From Stomorhina lunata (taxonomy: Eukaryota > Arthropoda > Insecta > Diptera > Rhiniidae), in NCBI GenBank assembly GCA_933228675.1, contig OW121744.1, positions 22,519,536 to 22,583,535 on the forward strand: 64,000 nt of DNA, given 5' to 3'. Each line of letters begins with the position of its first letter. Positions within the stretch are counted from its first letter, which is position 1. Made by a program: the position numbers and the translations under genes. This document shows, piece after piece, positions 25,541-39,920 of the stretch. The notes below the pieces were generated by a model. The model saw nothing but the letters and a program-made list of their open reading frames with translations, did no database searches and was not told the origin of the DNA.

Positions 25541-26395
25541 TAAAACTGGTGAGTCATCCTAAAACATATGAGTTACCCTAAAACTGCTAAATCACTTTAA
25601 AACTACTGACATATCATAAATTTGCTGAGTCATCCTGTAAATTTACAGAGTCATCCTAAAAGTTCTGAGTTATTATAAAGCTGTTGAGTCATCCTAAATT
25701 TACTGAATCATCCTAAAACTGCTAAGTCACTCTAAAACTTCTAAGTCATTCTAAAACTACATTCTAAACTTATCCTAAATTTGCTGATTCATCCAGATAA
25801 ATTGCGGAGTCATCCTAAAAGTTCTGAGTTATTATAAAGCTGCTGAGTCATCCTAAATTTACTGAATCACCTAAAACTGCTAAGTCACCCTAAAAATCTT
25901 AAGTCATCATAAAACTGATAACACAATAAAAAAAACCGGTGAGTCATCCTAAAAATGCTGACTCGTCCTTAAACTGCAGAGTGATCCCGAAAATATTAAG
26001 TCATCATAAAAAAGCAAACTCATAATAAAACTGGTGAGGCATTCTAAAACTTCTGAGTCATCCCAAAACTGCTAAGTCGTTCTAAAACTACTGACTCATA
26101 CTGAAACCGATGAGTCATCTTAAAAATGTTAAGTCATCATAAAACAGATACCACATAATAATAATACTTAAAAAAAACTGCTGTTTCATCTTATAATTAA
26201 TGAGTCATCCTAAATAAAATAAAACTGACGAGTCATCCTAAAACTGCTGACTCCTTCTAAAACTGCTAACTCATCCAAAAACTGTTGACTCATCTTAAAA
26301 CTATTGAGTCATTCTAATATTGCTGAGTCATCTTAAAATGTCAGAGTCATCCTAAAATCGCTGAGTCATTACAAATAGATTCCTAAGTCATCTTG
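25541..26395 (+). repeat. Degenerate 19-20-bp tandem repeat rich in TGAGTCA
   Basis: Irregular tandem copies of a unit like CTGAGTCATCCTAAAACTG, about 40 in all, with many substitutions and indels. By eye about eleven copies keep exact TGAGTCA and at least two have TGACTCA. Copies drift toward AAGTCATC and GACTCATC forms. No coding frame. Confidence 0.9.
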
Positions 26396-26429
26396 TATAA
26401 GCTATAATGGGCAGACTTAGGGACTAAGG

Positions 26430-28260
26430 GATTCACGAGATAAAAAATTATATGAGCTTTCGAGAACAGCATTTCAAATAAAGCTTTTCTGACTTATTAA
26501 AACCTTTTCAATGAAGCCTTTGTATTACATTTCTCTTTTGAAATAAAGAAGATCAATACTTTTCCGTCTCATTCAAGATCTTCCAAAAAAACTTTTATAA
26601 TCTGTCTTTTTGAAAAGTTTTCAAGAAAGACCTTTAAGCTCTTCCTTCTTTCTCATAGTAAGTGCTTTTTTAAAGAGCAAAAAATAGACAATATTAAATT
26701 ATAGGTTTTTACTACATCAAAAGCCGAAAAGCTTTCTTTGGATCAGAGCTTTCCAAATAGTGCGAGAAAAATGTTTTGCTGACTTTTTAAAAACCTTCTA
26801 AACTAGTAAGCTCGGGTTTTATAGATTTTTTTTTTAAGATTTTATTGTGATATAGGTTAAAAGCTTATACTTTCCTGTTTTACGGAAGATCTTCCAAGAA
26901 AGACTTTTAAGCTCATTATTCTTTCTTCTCTGGAGTGCTTTTTTAAAGAGCTTTTAATAGATAGATAAAATTAAGGCATAGGGTATTACTACCTCAATCG
27001 CAGAAAAGCTTTTTTTGAATCAGAGCTTTACAACAAGGGCAAGATAAATGTTTTGCAGACTTTTTAAAGACCTTTCAGTCAGGTATGTAAGCCCCTATTT
27101 CGATATAACTCTACAGCGGATTTTAAGATTTTATAGATTTTGTTTATATTGCGATATAGGTTAAAAGCTTATACTTTTTTGTCTTACTTTAAGACCATTC
27201 AAAAACGACTTTAGAACTCTTTCTTCTTTCTCCTACTGAGTGCTTTTTTAAAGAGCTTTCTAAAAATATACAATATTAAGGCATATGTTATAACTACCTC
27301 AATAGCCGAAAAGCTTTTTTTGAATCAAAGCTTTTTAGACTTTTTGAAGAGCTTTTAGTTAAGACATTGTAAGCTCCTACTTCTTTATGTCTCTACATCG
27401 GATTTTAAGATTCTATTGTAATATAGGTTAAAAGTCTATAGCCGAAAAGCTTTCTTTAGATCAAAGCTTCTTAAATGTTTTCCTGACTTATTAAAGACCT
27501 TTCAGTTATATTTTTGATACGTTTCTGTATTTCTTTACAGCGGATTTTAAGACTTTATAGATTTTATTGTAATATAGGTTAAAAGCTTTTTCTTCTCTGT
27601 CTTACTGAAGATCTTCCAAGAAAGACTTTTACGCTCTTTATTGTTACTCCTATTGAGTGCTTTTTTTTAAAGAGTTTTTTAAAGATAGACAAAATTAAGG
27701 CGTAGGGTATTACTACCTCAATAGCCGAAAAGCTTTCTTTGGATCTGAGCTTTTCAAAAAGGGCAAGATAAATGTTTTACTGATCTTTTGAAGAGCTTTT
27801 AGTCAAGACTTTGTAAGCTCCTATTTCTTTATGTCATACAGTGGATTTAAAGATTTTATTGATTTTTTAAAGATTTTTTTGTGATATACGTTAAAAGCTT
27901 ATACTTTTTTTGTCTAACTGAAGATCTTAAAAGAAAGACTTTTAAGCTCTTTATTGTTATTTTTATTAAGTGCTTTTTTAAAGAGCTTTTTAAAGATAGA
28001 CAATATTAAGGATCAGAGCTTTCAAAATAACACCAGATAAATGTTTTGCAGACTTTTTGGTGAGCTTTTAGTCAAGACTTTGTAAGCACCTATTTCTTTA
28101 TGTCTCTACAGTGGATTTAAAGATTTGTTTTGTAATATAGGTTAAAGGCTTTGTTTTCCTTTAAAGTAGAGCTTTCTGAGTAAGACAGGAGAAATAATAT
28201 TCTAACTTATTAAAGACCTTTCAATAAAGGTTATGTAAGGATATGTGTCGCATTTCAATT
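26430..28260 (+). repeat. Diverged tandem repeats of about 0.3-0.4 kb with AAAGCTTT motifs
   Basis: The phrase AGTGCTTTTTTAAAGAG or close variants recurs near 26660, 26935, 27238, 27656 and 27968. The phrase CCGAAAAGCTTT recurs near 26722, 27304, 27440 and 27722. GAAGATCTTCCAAGAAAGAC recurs too. Spacing varies (about 275 to 420 bp), so these are roughly five old copies with indels. No coding frame is conserved. Confidence 0.8.
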
Positions 28261-30664
28261 TTTTTTTTTTTTGACAAAATATTTATTATTGAAACACATC
28301 CGAAAAGCTTTTAATAGTTTGTTAGAAGGCCTTTTGAAGAACTTTATAATGACTTAATTAAACTCTCTTATTAAACGTTTTTTGAAAAAGCTTTCTTATG
28401 AAAAAAGGCAATTTAAGTATAAAAGGCTTTATTTTTTTGTAGACTATCAAAAATTGGAAATTTTTGAAGTTTTTAATTAAAAAGCTTTTGATAATAAAAT
28501 GGAGCTTTTAAATTGAAAACTTAAATGATATTTAATTTTTAATATTTCACTTTTGATATTATATTTTTGATATACAAAAAAATAAAAGCTTAAATTGCCT
28601 ATTTTCATAAAAAAGCTCTTTCAAAAAACTTTTAATAAGAGAATTAAATTATGATATTATGAATATAGTAAATAATAATGCTTTAATTTAATTTTCTTAT
28701 TAAAATTCCTTAAAAGAGCTTTCTGATAATAAACAATGAACAAATTATGTCTAAAAAGCTTTATATTTTTTCCTTGTAAAATATAACAAACTGGGAACTA
28801 TTTAGATTTTAAATTTTTTGACAATAAAATGGATTTGAGCATATATTTTTATAATTGACCTTATTGTGTTCTAAACAATCTCATTATTTTCCACAAAATT
28901 CAATAGTTCGGCAAATAATTTAAATTTTAAACATAATAGAAATAATCAATAACTGAATTCACTGAAAATCACTTGACTCTGTACAGCTGCCTTTTGTTAG
29001 TAATTTTAGACCATATACATTCGCCCATATATAATTATCGTATGCCACCTATACAAAATTTATGACAACTTCAAGTATTTTGAGTACAGATGCATGTCAC
29101 ACCCTCATGATTTTAAGGTGGTTGAAACGAAATCAACAAATCGTCTTAAGGGAGGAATATTTAGAAAATGCCACGTCAAACAAATATTTTAAAAATTTGT
29201 TTGTCAAAATTTCGGGTGTTCTTTGGAATATTCCTATAATTAAAATCTTGAAATATAAGTATAATTCGGAATATTTATATGATAAGCCATTATAGGTGGG
29301 CGAGTATACCAAACGACTTCAAGGTTATCATATGGTCAGGTTTGACCGACTATAGCACTTTCTTATTTGCTTTAACTTAAGCCGATTCACTTCATTTTAC
29401 TTATTTCTGAAAGAAATTTATAACCTTAATTAACGCTTATAAAAATGTTAAGTCTTAAATCTTCATTAAAATATGTTTTTTCCAAATAGAGGAGGATACA
29501 ACATAAATGGGAAGTAATAATAATAAATTAAATAATAAATTCGTTAATTGATGAATACACATTTTTGTGTAATTGTAAGTTTACATTTACATTTTTATAC
29601 ATAAAACATTTCATTAAAATTTCACAGATAAAATATTTTTGAAATAAATATTTTATTAAAGGGGGGAAAAGCTTTTTGTTCGAGGCCCTCAACAGTTCCT
29701 TATGTCCAACTTTAGAGCTTTTTGCTTTCACAATGATTTATTGTATACAGTTTACCTACATTTTCTGTCTTCTAAAAAAGTTTTAAAAACATTTATGAAA
29801 GCTTTTTTTTAAGAAAATTATTATTTTTTTCTTTCTCTCAGTCCAGCTCTTTTATGAGCTTTGAACATTTTGTCTTACTAAAATTTAGTTTCCATTTTTT
29901 TTTTGTCTTTTTCTTTAAAAGATTTTTAAAAGTTAAAAAAGCTTTCATATATTCCCAAAAAAATTCAATTTCGTTTTTATTATAATTATGCCTTTTCTTC
30001 TCAACTTTTCATACTAAATGTCTCTAAAACAATTTTTTAACTATACTAAGTAAAAGCTTATTAGGGAATAGCTGAAAAGCTCTTTGTTTCTCTGAAGCAG
30101 AGACTTCTGAAAAGGACCATGTCGATTTATTAAGGATCTTCCAATGAAGTCTTAGTAAGTACATTCATCAAATTTAAATCTCTATATCTAAACACCTCAA
30201 CAGCGCTTTTATTCTTTTATAGATGAAGCTTTAAAGCTTTTCTGGACATATCTTAACTTAAAAGTCTATACCATCTCTTAAGTGCTTTTTTCTTCTTTAG
30301 GAGAGCTTTTAAAAAAGTTCTCTAAAAATTTTTGGGAAATTGCTTATAGATGGCCCTCTAAAGCGCCTCCAAAAGCAGCAACTATAAACTTCTCGCCCCT
30401 TTAATATTTTTATTAAAGTCATTCTTTATCTACCTTTCATTTCCCTATTGAGAACACTCCAACAAATTTCTTCAATAACTTTTGAATTTTTGTTCAATCA
30501 GTAATTTAATTTTTACCTGTAAATCATTTAAACTTTGCAAAAGATTTATTAATTTAGCCCGAAAATATAGCATTTTTTTTTTAAATGTTTGTTAAAGGTT
30601 TAAGCATTACTATTAATGAAACAAATTGAAGCTTACGTAAAGAGCTTGTTTTTGTACCCTACAT
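28261..30664. other. AT-rich tract with scattered AAGCTTTT and one dispersed-repeat end
   Basis: Short AAGCTTTT-type motifs continue from the preceding repeat, especially 28310-28630 and 29760-30320. At about 29319-29375 the phrase TTTGACCGACTATAGCAC, then TTTCTTATTTGC, matches the end of the GTCY-type repeats at 42982 and 62504, so 29000-29380 is probably an old dispersed copy. The 77-codon frame at 29062-29295 lies in it and has no recognisable domain. Confidence 0.5.
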
Positions 30665-33600
30665 TCTATAGAAAACAGTTTGTTACAAAAAAAATCTATA
30701 GAAAAATTTTTAATAAAATTTTATTTTTTTTAAATTTTGATAAAAAAATGTTTATAGAAAAATTTTTGACAAAAAATATTTTATAGAAAAATTTTTGAAA
30801 AAAGTTTTCCAAATAAAATTTTTTAATAAAAAAATTTTCTAAAGAAAAATTTTTGAGAAAAAAATTTCCTTTAGCAAAATTGTTTATAAAAAATTTATAT
30901 AGAAAATGTTTGATCAAAAATTTCCTTTAGCAAAATTGTGGATAAAAAAATTTTCTTTAGAAAAATTTTTGATAAGAAAATTTTTAAGAAAAAAATTTTT
31001 TCATAAAAATTTTTGATAAGAAAATTTTCTATAGAAGAATTTTTGATAAAACTTTTCTATAGAAAAATTTTTTATACAAAAATTTCTATAGAAAAATTTT
31101 TTGTACAAAAATTTTCTATATTCTATAAAAAAATTTTAGACTTTTTCTACTTGTATAAAAAAATTTTTGACAAAAAACTTTCTACAGAAAAATTAAAAAA
31201 AAATTGACAAAAAAAAATTGTTCTTAAAAATATGTTTTATAGAAAAATTTTGAATAAAAAAATTTTCTATAGAAAAATGTTTGGTAGAAACCTTTTTGAT
31301 AAAAAAAATTTCTATAGACAAATTTTTGATAAAAAAAATTTCTACTTGCATAGAAAAATTTTTGATAAAAAAAATTTTCTATAGAAAATTTTTAATAAAA
31401 AAAATTTTCTATAGAAAATTTTTAATAAAAAATATTTTAAAGAAAAGTTTTTCATAAAAAAAGTTATATTTTTTTAAAGAAATATTTTTGATAGAAAAAT
31501 TTTTCATCTATAGAAAAATTTTCCATAGAAAAATTTTTGACAAAAAAAATTTTCTATAGAAAAATTTTTGATAAAAAATTTTCTATAGAAAAATTTTTGG
31601 TAGAAACCTTTTTGATAAAAAAAAAAATTTATAGACATATTTTTAATAAAAAAAATTTCCACTTGCATAGAAAAATTTTTGATAAAAAAAATTTTCTATA
31701 GAAAAATTTTGAATAAAAAAATATTTTTTAAAAAATATTTTTTTTGACCAAAAAATTTTTGATAAAAAAATTTTGTATAGAAAAATTAAAAAAAAAATAT
31801 TTAATCGAAAAGTTTTTCATAAAAAAAGTTTCATTTTTCGATAGAAAAATTTTTGATCAAAAAATTTTTTGTAGAAAAATTTTTCATAAAAAATTTTTCT
31901 ATAGAAAAATTTTCTATAGAAAAATTTTCTATAGAAAAATCTATTGTAGAAACTGTTTTGATAAAAAAAATTTCTATAGACATATTTTTGATAAAAAAAA
32001 ATTTTGATAAAAAAAATTTTTCTAAAGAAAACTTTTGAATAAAAATATATTTTATAGAAAAATTTTTTATAGAAAAATTTTCTATAGAAAAATTTTTGAT
32101 AAAAAAATTTTCTATAGAAAAATTTTTAATAAAAAATTTTCCATAGAAAAATTTTTGACAAAAAAAATTTTCTATAAAAAAATTGTTGATAAAAAATTTT
32201 CTATAGAAAAACATTTGGTAGAAACATTTTTGATAAAAAAATTTTCTATAGACATATTTTTGATAAAAAAAATGTCTATAGAAAAGTTTTTGATAAAAAA
32301 AATGTTCCACTTGTATAGAAAAATCTTTGATAAAAAAATGTTTCTATAGAAAAATTTTGAATAAAAAATATTTTATAGAAAAATTTTTCACAAAAAAAAT
32401 CTATTTGTCTATTGAAAAATTGTTGATCTAAAAATGTTTTACAAAAAAAATTTTCTATAGAAAATTTTTTGATAACAAAATTTTCTATAGAGAAATTTTT
32501 GATAAAAAATTTTATATAGAAAAATTTTTGACAAAAAAATTTTCAATAGAAAATTTTTTGATAAAAAAATTTTCTATAGAAAATTTGTGACGAAAAAAGT
32601 TTCTACAGAAAAATTTTTGATAAAAAAGTTTTCCATACAAAAATTTCTGATTAAATAGATTTTCTATAGAAAATTTTTTGAAGAAAAATTTTTAATAATA
32701 AAAATTTTCTAAAAATAAAGTAAAATATTTTATATTTTTGATAAAAAAAAGTTTTCTATAAAAAAATTTTGATAAAAAAAATTTCTGTAGAAACATTTTT
32801 GATAAAAAAAATTTTCCAGAAGAAACATTTTTGATAAAAAAACTTTTCTGTAGAAACATTTTTGATAAAAAAAAATTTTCCAGAAGAAACATTTTTGATA
32901 AAAAAAATTTTCTGTAGAAACATTTTTGATAAAAAAAAATTTCCAGAAGAAACATTTTTGATAAAAAATTTTCTATAGAAAAATTAAAAAAAAGGTATGT
33001 AAAGAAAATATAAAAAAATTTAAAAAAAAATGTTGATAAAAAATGTTTCTATAAAAAAATGTTTTATATAAAAAAATTTTTAATAAAAAATTTTGATAAA
33101 AAAAATATTTCTTAAAAATATGTTCTATAGAAACATTTTGGAGAAACAAAATTTCTATAGAAAATTGTTTGGTAAAAACCTTTTTGATAAAAAAAAAATT
33201 CTATAGAAAAATTTTTGATAAAAAAAATATTCTATAGAAAAATGTTTAATAAAAAAATATTTTATAGAAAAGTTTTTCTTAAAAAAAATATATTTTTCTA
33301 TAGAAGAATTTTCGATAGAAAAATTTTTGATCAAAAAATTTTCTATAGAAAAATTTTTTATAGAAAAATTTTGTATAGAAAAATTTTTTATAGAAAAATT
33401 TTCTATAGAAAAATTTTTGATAACAAAATTTTCTATAGAAAATATGTGATAAAAAAAGTTTCTACAGAAAAATGTTTGACACAAATGTTTCTATACAATA
33501 TAGATTAGAAAGATTTGCTATAGAAAAATTGTTGTTAAACAAATTTTTTATAGAAAAAATTTAATAAAAAAAATTTTCTATAGAATAATTTTTAATAAAA

Positions 33601-34112
33601 AAAATTTCTATAGAAAAATTTTTCATAGAAAAATTTTTTAAAGAAAACAAAAACATTTTTGATAAACAAAAATTTTTATAGAAACATTTTTGATAAAAAA
33701 TGTTTCTATAAAAAAAAAACATTTTCTAAAGAAAATTTTTGATAAAAAAAATTTCTATAGAAAAATTTTTGATAAAAAATTTAGCATAGAAAAATTTTTG
33801 ATAAAAAATTTAGCATAGAAAAATTTTCTAAAGAAAAATTTTGGATAAAAAAAATTTCTAAAGAAAAATTTTGGATAAAAAAATTTTTTATGGAAAAATT
33901 TTTGATAAAAAAAATTTCCAAAATTTAAAAAAAAAAATGATTCGCACTAAATCCCAATCTATTACATTTTTGTTAGTATTCAAAAATGTTCTATAGAAAA
34001 ATTTTTGATAAAAAACTTTTTATAGAAAAATTTTTAATAAACCAATTTTCAAAAAAATTATTCACACTTTATCCCAGTCTATTACATTTTTGTTTTAGAA
34101 AAATTTTTAATA
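30665..34112 (+). repeat. Degenerate 30-bp AT satellite array (GATAAA type)
   Basis: Tandem TTTTTGATAAAAAAATTTTC units with CTATAG, heavily mutated, with frequent partial units. Many overlapping long frames on both strands (for example 31831-32310 minus, 159 codons) come from the 30-bp periodicity and encode IEKFLIKK- or NFSIENFFIK-like strings. They are not genes. Confidence 0.93.
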
Positions 34113-34225
34113 ACAAATTTTATATCTACTATAGGTTACAATTGGTTAGGCTTGTGATCATAGAAGAAACATCGAACCTTACTTTTGTTGAAACTTTAAA
34201 CTAAACATTTGCTGGGTTAAATCCT

Positions 34226-34230
<5 letters not shown>

Positions 34231-34300
<70 letters not shown>
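34231..34300. repeat. (TA)n microsatellite
   Basis: Thirty-five uninterrupted AT dinucleotides between TCCTTGTGT and GTCCGGAATTCGG. Confidence 0.98.
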
Positions 34301-34304
<4 letters not shown>

Positions 34305-34819
34305 GGAATTCGGCTTGTGGATTTATTTGTTTATCATTGTATTTAAATATACTACCATATAACATTGTCATGAATATTTAAAAAAAGAGGAAATTTTTAT
34401 TATTTAATGTCATCCTCTGAATTTTTTGTTGATGTATGTGTTCTTTTTTATTTCAGTTTATATACATATATATATATTTTTTTGCTATTCATCCTTTAAT
34501 ATTTGTCCCAGTTTTTCTTTAGTATTTTAAATTTTTTATTCAGTTTCCTATAGTAGGTTATGGCTTTATAAATTTTTAATAGACAATTTTGTTGATAAGC
34601 CTATCGGTAGAAAATAAGAAATTTTTGTCAATTTTCATACTTAACTATTTTTAAAATTTTGTATAACAATAAAAATATTTTCAATTTTATTTTGTATTTT
34701 AAGAATTTTGTAAGCTAAATACACATATAAGTTAACAAATTCTATCTTAATGACATTGTCTTCAATAAAATTCTTCCAACTTTGGCAATTACTTTACATG
34801 TATAAACAAAAATTTTCTA
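34301..34819. other. AT-rich spacer
   Basis: Non-satellite AT-rich sequence between the TA tract and the next array. No gene seen. Confidence 0.5.
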
Positions 34820-37015
34820 AATATTTTCGGTAAAAAAATTTTTCCATAGAAAAATTTTCGAAAAAAAATTTTTCTATGGAAAAATTTTCGATAAAAAAAA
34901 TTTTCTATGGAAAAAAAATTTTATATAAAAAAATTTTTCTATAGAAAAATTTTCGATAAAAAAATTTTTCTATGGAAAAATTTTCTGTAAAAAAAAAAAT
35001 TTTTATAAAAAAATTTTTCTATAGAAAAATTTTCAAAAAAAAAATTTTTCTATAGAAAAATTTTTGACAAAAAAATTTTTCTATAGAAAAATTTTCGATA
35101 AAAAAATTTTTCTATAGAAAATTTTTCGATAAAAAAATTTTTCTATAGAAAATTTTTCGATAAAAAAATTTTCAAAAAAAAAATTTTTCTATAGAAAAAT
35201 TTTCAAAAAAAAATTTTTCTATAGAAAAATTTTCGATAAAAAAATTTTTCTATAGAAAAATTTTCGATAAAAAAATTTTTCTATAGAAAAATTTTCGATA
35301 AAAAAATTTTTCTATAGAAAAATTTTCGATAAAAAAATTTTTCTATAGAAAAATTTTCGATAAAAAAATTTTTCTATAGAAAAATTTTCGATAAAAAAAT
35401 TTTTCTATAGAAAAATTTTCGATAAAAAAATTTTTCTATAGAAAAATTTTCGATAAAAAAATTTTTCTATAGAAAATTTTTCGATAAAAAAATTTTTCTA
35501 TAGAAAAATTTTCGATAAAAAAATTTTTCTATAGAAAAATTTTCGATAAAAAAATTTTTCTATAGAAAAATTTTCGATAAAAAAATTTTTCTATAGAAAA
35601 ATTTTCGATAAAAAAATTTTTCTATAGAAAAATTTTCGATAAAAAAATTTTTCTATAGAAAAATTTTCGATAAAAAAATTTTTCTATAGAAAAATTTTCG
35701 ATAAAAAAATTTTTCTATAGAAAAATTTTCGATAAAAAAATTTTTCTATAGAAAAATTTTCGATAAAAAAATTTTTCGATAAAAAAATTTTCGATAAAAA
35801 AATTTTTCTATAGAAAAATTTTCGATAAAAAAAATTTTTCTATAGAAAAATTTTCGATAAAAAAATTTTTTTATAGAAAAATTTTCGATAAAAAAATTTT
35901 TCTATAGAAAAATTTTCGATAAAAAAATTTTTCTATAGAAAAATTTTCAAAAAAAAAAAATTTTCTATAGAAAAATTTTCGATAAAAAAATTTTTCTATA
36001 GAAAAATTTTCGATGAAAAAATTTTTCTATAGAAAAATTTTCGATAAAAAAATTTTTCTATAGAAAAATTTTCGATAAAAAAATTTTTCTATAGAAAAAT
36101 TTTCGATAAAAAAATTTTTCTATAGAAAAATTAAAAAAAAAAAAAATGTCTATAGAAAAATTTTCGATAAAAAAATTTTTCTATAGAAAAATTTTCGATA
36201 AAAAAATTTTTCTATAGAAAAATTTTCAATAAAAAAATTTTCTATAGAAAAATTTTCGATAAAAAAAATTTTCTATAGAAAAATTTTCGATAAAAAAATT
36301 TTTCTATAGAAAAATTTTCGATAAAAAAATTTTTCTATAGAAAAATTTTCGATAAAAAAATTTTTCTATAGAAAAATTTTCGATAAAAAAATTTTTCTAT
36401 AGAAAAAATTTTCGATAAAAAAATTTTCGATAAAAAAATTTTTCTATGGAAAAATTTTCGTTAAAAAAATTTTTCTATGGAAAAATTTTCGTTAAAAAAA
36501 TTTTTCTGTGGAAAAATTTTCGATAAAAAAATTTTTCTATAGAAAAATTTTCGATAAAAAAATTTTTCTATGGAAAAATTTTCGATAAAAAAATTTTTCT
36601 ATAGAAAAATTTTCGATAAAAAAATTTTTCTATAGAAAAATTTTCGATAAAAAAATTTTTCTATAGAAAAATTTTCGATAAAAAAATTTTTCTATAGAAA
36701 AATTTTCGATAAAAAAATTTTTCTATAGAAAAATTTTCGACAAAAAATTTTTCTATAGAAAAATTTTCGATAAAAAAATTTTTCTATAGAAAAATTTTCG
36801 TTAAAAAAATTTTTCTATAGAAAAATTTTCGATAAAAAAATTTTTTAAAGAAAAATTTTCGATAAAAAAAATTTTCTATAGAAAGATTTTCGATAAAAAA
36901 AACTTTTCTATAGAAAAATTTTTGGTAAAAAAATTTTTCTATAGAAGAATTTTCGATGAAAGAATTTTTCTATAGAAATTAAAAAAAATTTTTTGATAGA
37001 AAATTTTTTTTATAC
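34820..37015 (+). repeat. Homogeneous 31-bp AT satellite array (CGATAAA type)
   Basis: About 70 near-identical units made of TTTTCGATAAAAAAA and TTTTTCTATAGAAAAA, period 31. Edges (34820-35200 and 36830-37015) are more variable than the centre. A few CGTTAAA variants occur at about 36465-36500. This sequence is the mirror-orientation form of the array at 16855-17700. Confidence 0.97.
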
Positions 37016-38364
37016 AGAAAAATCCCTTAAGTTAATGTTTACAAGATCCTAAGAAAGTTGTCACTAACCCCTATCACAATTTTATCTAAATAAACATTTT
37101 CCTTTTCAGTTATATCACTTTTTCTGTTTAACTTTTAATTTCCCTATTTTTTTGTTTCGAATGCTCTTATCAAAATGGAAAACCCTTTTCAGCAAAACAG
37201 TTTTTCAATAATCTTCATTGAAATAAAGATAAATAACCCTTAAGACATTTTTAGGCAGAGACTGATTTCTATAAACTTTTTAGAAAATAAATGAAATAAA
37301 AATGTTTGATATGAACAAACTAAAAGGACCATTTAATATTTTAACTTCTCTTAACTAAAGAAGAAAAAACAGGTTTAAATTGTTTATAAGACCTAAAAGT
37401 AGACAAGTTGACACTGAATTGTTAAACATTTACCTAAACTATGATTGCTCATATTTGTCTGTTATAAATTTTATCTAGGAGTTTTCAAATGTTTTCAGGA
37501 TATTTACTTTTTGCTTCGTAATCATTGTCATCATAATTATGATCATCATCATCATCATCGTCTGGCAAAGCACTCTTAAGATACTTGGGAAGGTATTGAA
37601 ATGAAACTTATAAGTATCTTCTGTTAGTGTCAATAACTTAAATATTTAGAAAGATCTAGGTGTTTACTTTAAAATTGTTTAAGGAAAGTAAAGATGTTTT
37701 GTTGGTTATTAAAATCTTGTATTTTATGAAATTCTATTAAACATGAAGTATGTAGAAGATTTTCTTAACATAAATATAAATTGAAAATGTTTAATTTTCA
37801 CACACAATCGATAAGGAAAGGAAAATATTTGTCATCTAAGCAATAAATTTCAGAAAATCTTTAGATTACAATAAAACTTTACATACATTTTAAAGATTTT
37901 ACCATAGATTGAGTTAAATAGTTAAGGTATCTATTAAATACTTTTGTGTTCTATTGAGTAATTATATTCCTTTAAATGAGCATTTGATCTAAAACCGACA
38001 AGGGCCAAGAATTCATTTTGCTATAACTAGTAATAGGCAAATTAATTATGCCGATACACTTACACGACACACAACATTTGTAAAGAGGTTTAAAACTCTT
38101 TTAATAAGCAATAGATGTTTTTCCAAGAAATTCAATCATTTACTTTGAAACCCATTTGATGCTGCCCATCACTGCTCTAAAAAAACATACAAGAAGTCAG
38201 ATTTAAACACTCTTGCGTATACTTGATTTATTTTATTATTTGAATTAGAAATCAATCATTCGACCTGATATCACTTTAAAAGATGTACTAAATCTGTATC
38301 TTCTAAATTGTAAATCTGATTGCATCAGTATGTATGAGATAATTGTTAAGGAGAACCTTAGCTT
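37016..38364. other. Unique AT-rich spacer
   Basis: Non-satellite sequence with a short ATC/TCA microsatellite near 37530-37560. No frame or RNA gene that I can support. Confidence 0.55.
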
Positions 38365-39920
38365 TCTATAAAAAATTTTTTAAGAAAAAACTTTATACAG
38401 AAAAATTTTAGACAAAAAAATTGTCTATTGAAAATTTTTGGATAAAAAATTTTCTATAGAAAAATTTTTGATAAAACAAATAGAAAAATTTTTTATAGAC
38501 AAATTTTTGATAAACAAATTTTCCTATTGAAAAATTTTTGATAAAAAATTTTTCTATTTTCTTTAGACAAATTTTTGATAAACAAATGTTCTATTGCAAA
38601 ATTTTTGGTAAAAAATTTTCTATAGACAAATTTTTTATAAAAAAATTTTCAATAGACAAATTTTCTATTAAAAAATTGTTAATAAAAAAATTTTCTATAG
38701 AAAAATATTTGATAAAACAAATAGAAAAAATTTTCTATAGACAAATTTTTGATAAACAAATTTTCTATTGAAAAATTTTTGATAAAAAACTTTTCTATAG
38801 AAAAATTTTGGATAAAAAAAAATAGAAAAATTTTCTATCGACAAATTTTTGACAACCAAAAATTTTCTATAGAAATGTTTTTGATAAAAAAATTTTCTAT
38901 AGAAAAATTTTTGATAAAAAAATTTTCTATAGAAACATTTTTGATAAAAAAATTTTCTATAGAAAAATTTTTGATAAAACAAATAGAAAAATTTTCTATA
39001 GAAAAATTTTTGATAAACAAATTTTCTATTGAAAAATTTTTGATAAAAAATTTTCTATAGACAAATATTCTATTAAAAAATTTTCAATAAAAAAAATTTC
39101 TATAGAAAAATTTTTGATAAAAAAATTTCTATAGACAAATTTTTGATAAAACCAATAGAAAAATTTTCTATAAACAAATTTTTTGATAATAAAATTTTCT
39201 ATTGAAAAATTTTTGATAAAAAATTTTTCTATAGACAAATTTTTGATAAACAAATGTTCTATTGAAAAATTTTTGATAAAAATGTTTTATAGACAAATTT
39301 TTGATAAAAAAGTTTCTATAGACAAATTTTCTATTAAAAAATTTTTAATAAAAAATTTTCTATAGAAAAAATTTTGATAAAAAGTTTTCTATAGACAAAT
39401 TTTTGATAAAACTATTCTATAGACATATTTTTGATAAACAAATTTTCTATTGAAAAATTTTTGATAACAAATTTTTCTATTTTCTATAGACAAATTTTTG
39501 ATAAACAAATGTTCTATTGAAAAATTTTTGGTAAAAAATTTTCTATAGACAAATTTTTGATAAAAAAATTTTCAATAGACAAATTTTCTATTAAAAAATT
39601 GTTAATAAAAAAATTTTCTATAGAAAAATATTTGATAAAACAAATAGAAAAAATTTTATATAGACAAATTTTTGATAAACAAATTTTCTATTGAAAAATT
39701 TTTGATAAAAAACTTTTCTATAGAAAAATTTTGGATAAAAAAAAATAGAAAAATTTTCTATCGACAAATTTTTGACAATCAAAAATTTTCTATAGAAATA
39801 TTTTTGATAAAAAAATTTTCCATAGAAAAATTTTTGATAACAAAAAATTTCTATAGAAAAATTTTTGATAAAACAAATAGAAAAATTTTCTATAGAAAAA
39901 TTTTTGATAAACAAATTTTC

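Noticed and set aside
29062..29295. 77-codon plus-strand frame as a gene
   Set aside because: No recognisable domain; it sits beside a dispersed-repeat end and its composition matches the AT-rich flanks.
31831..32310. 159-codon minus-strand frame as a gene
   Set aside because: It lies wholly in 30-bp satellite; overlapping frames on the other strand are open too, and the translation is a simple repeat of the monomer.
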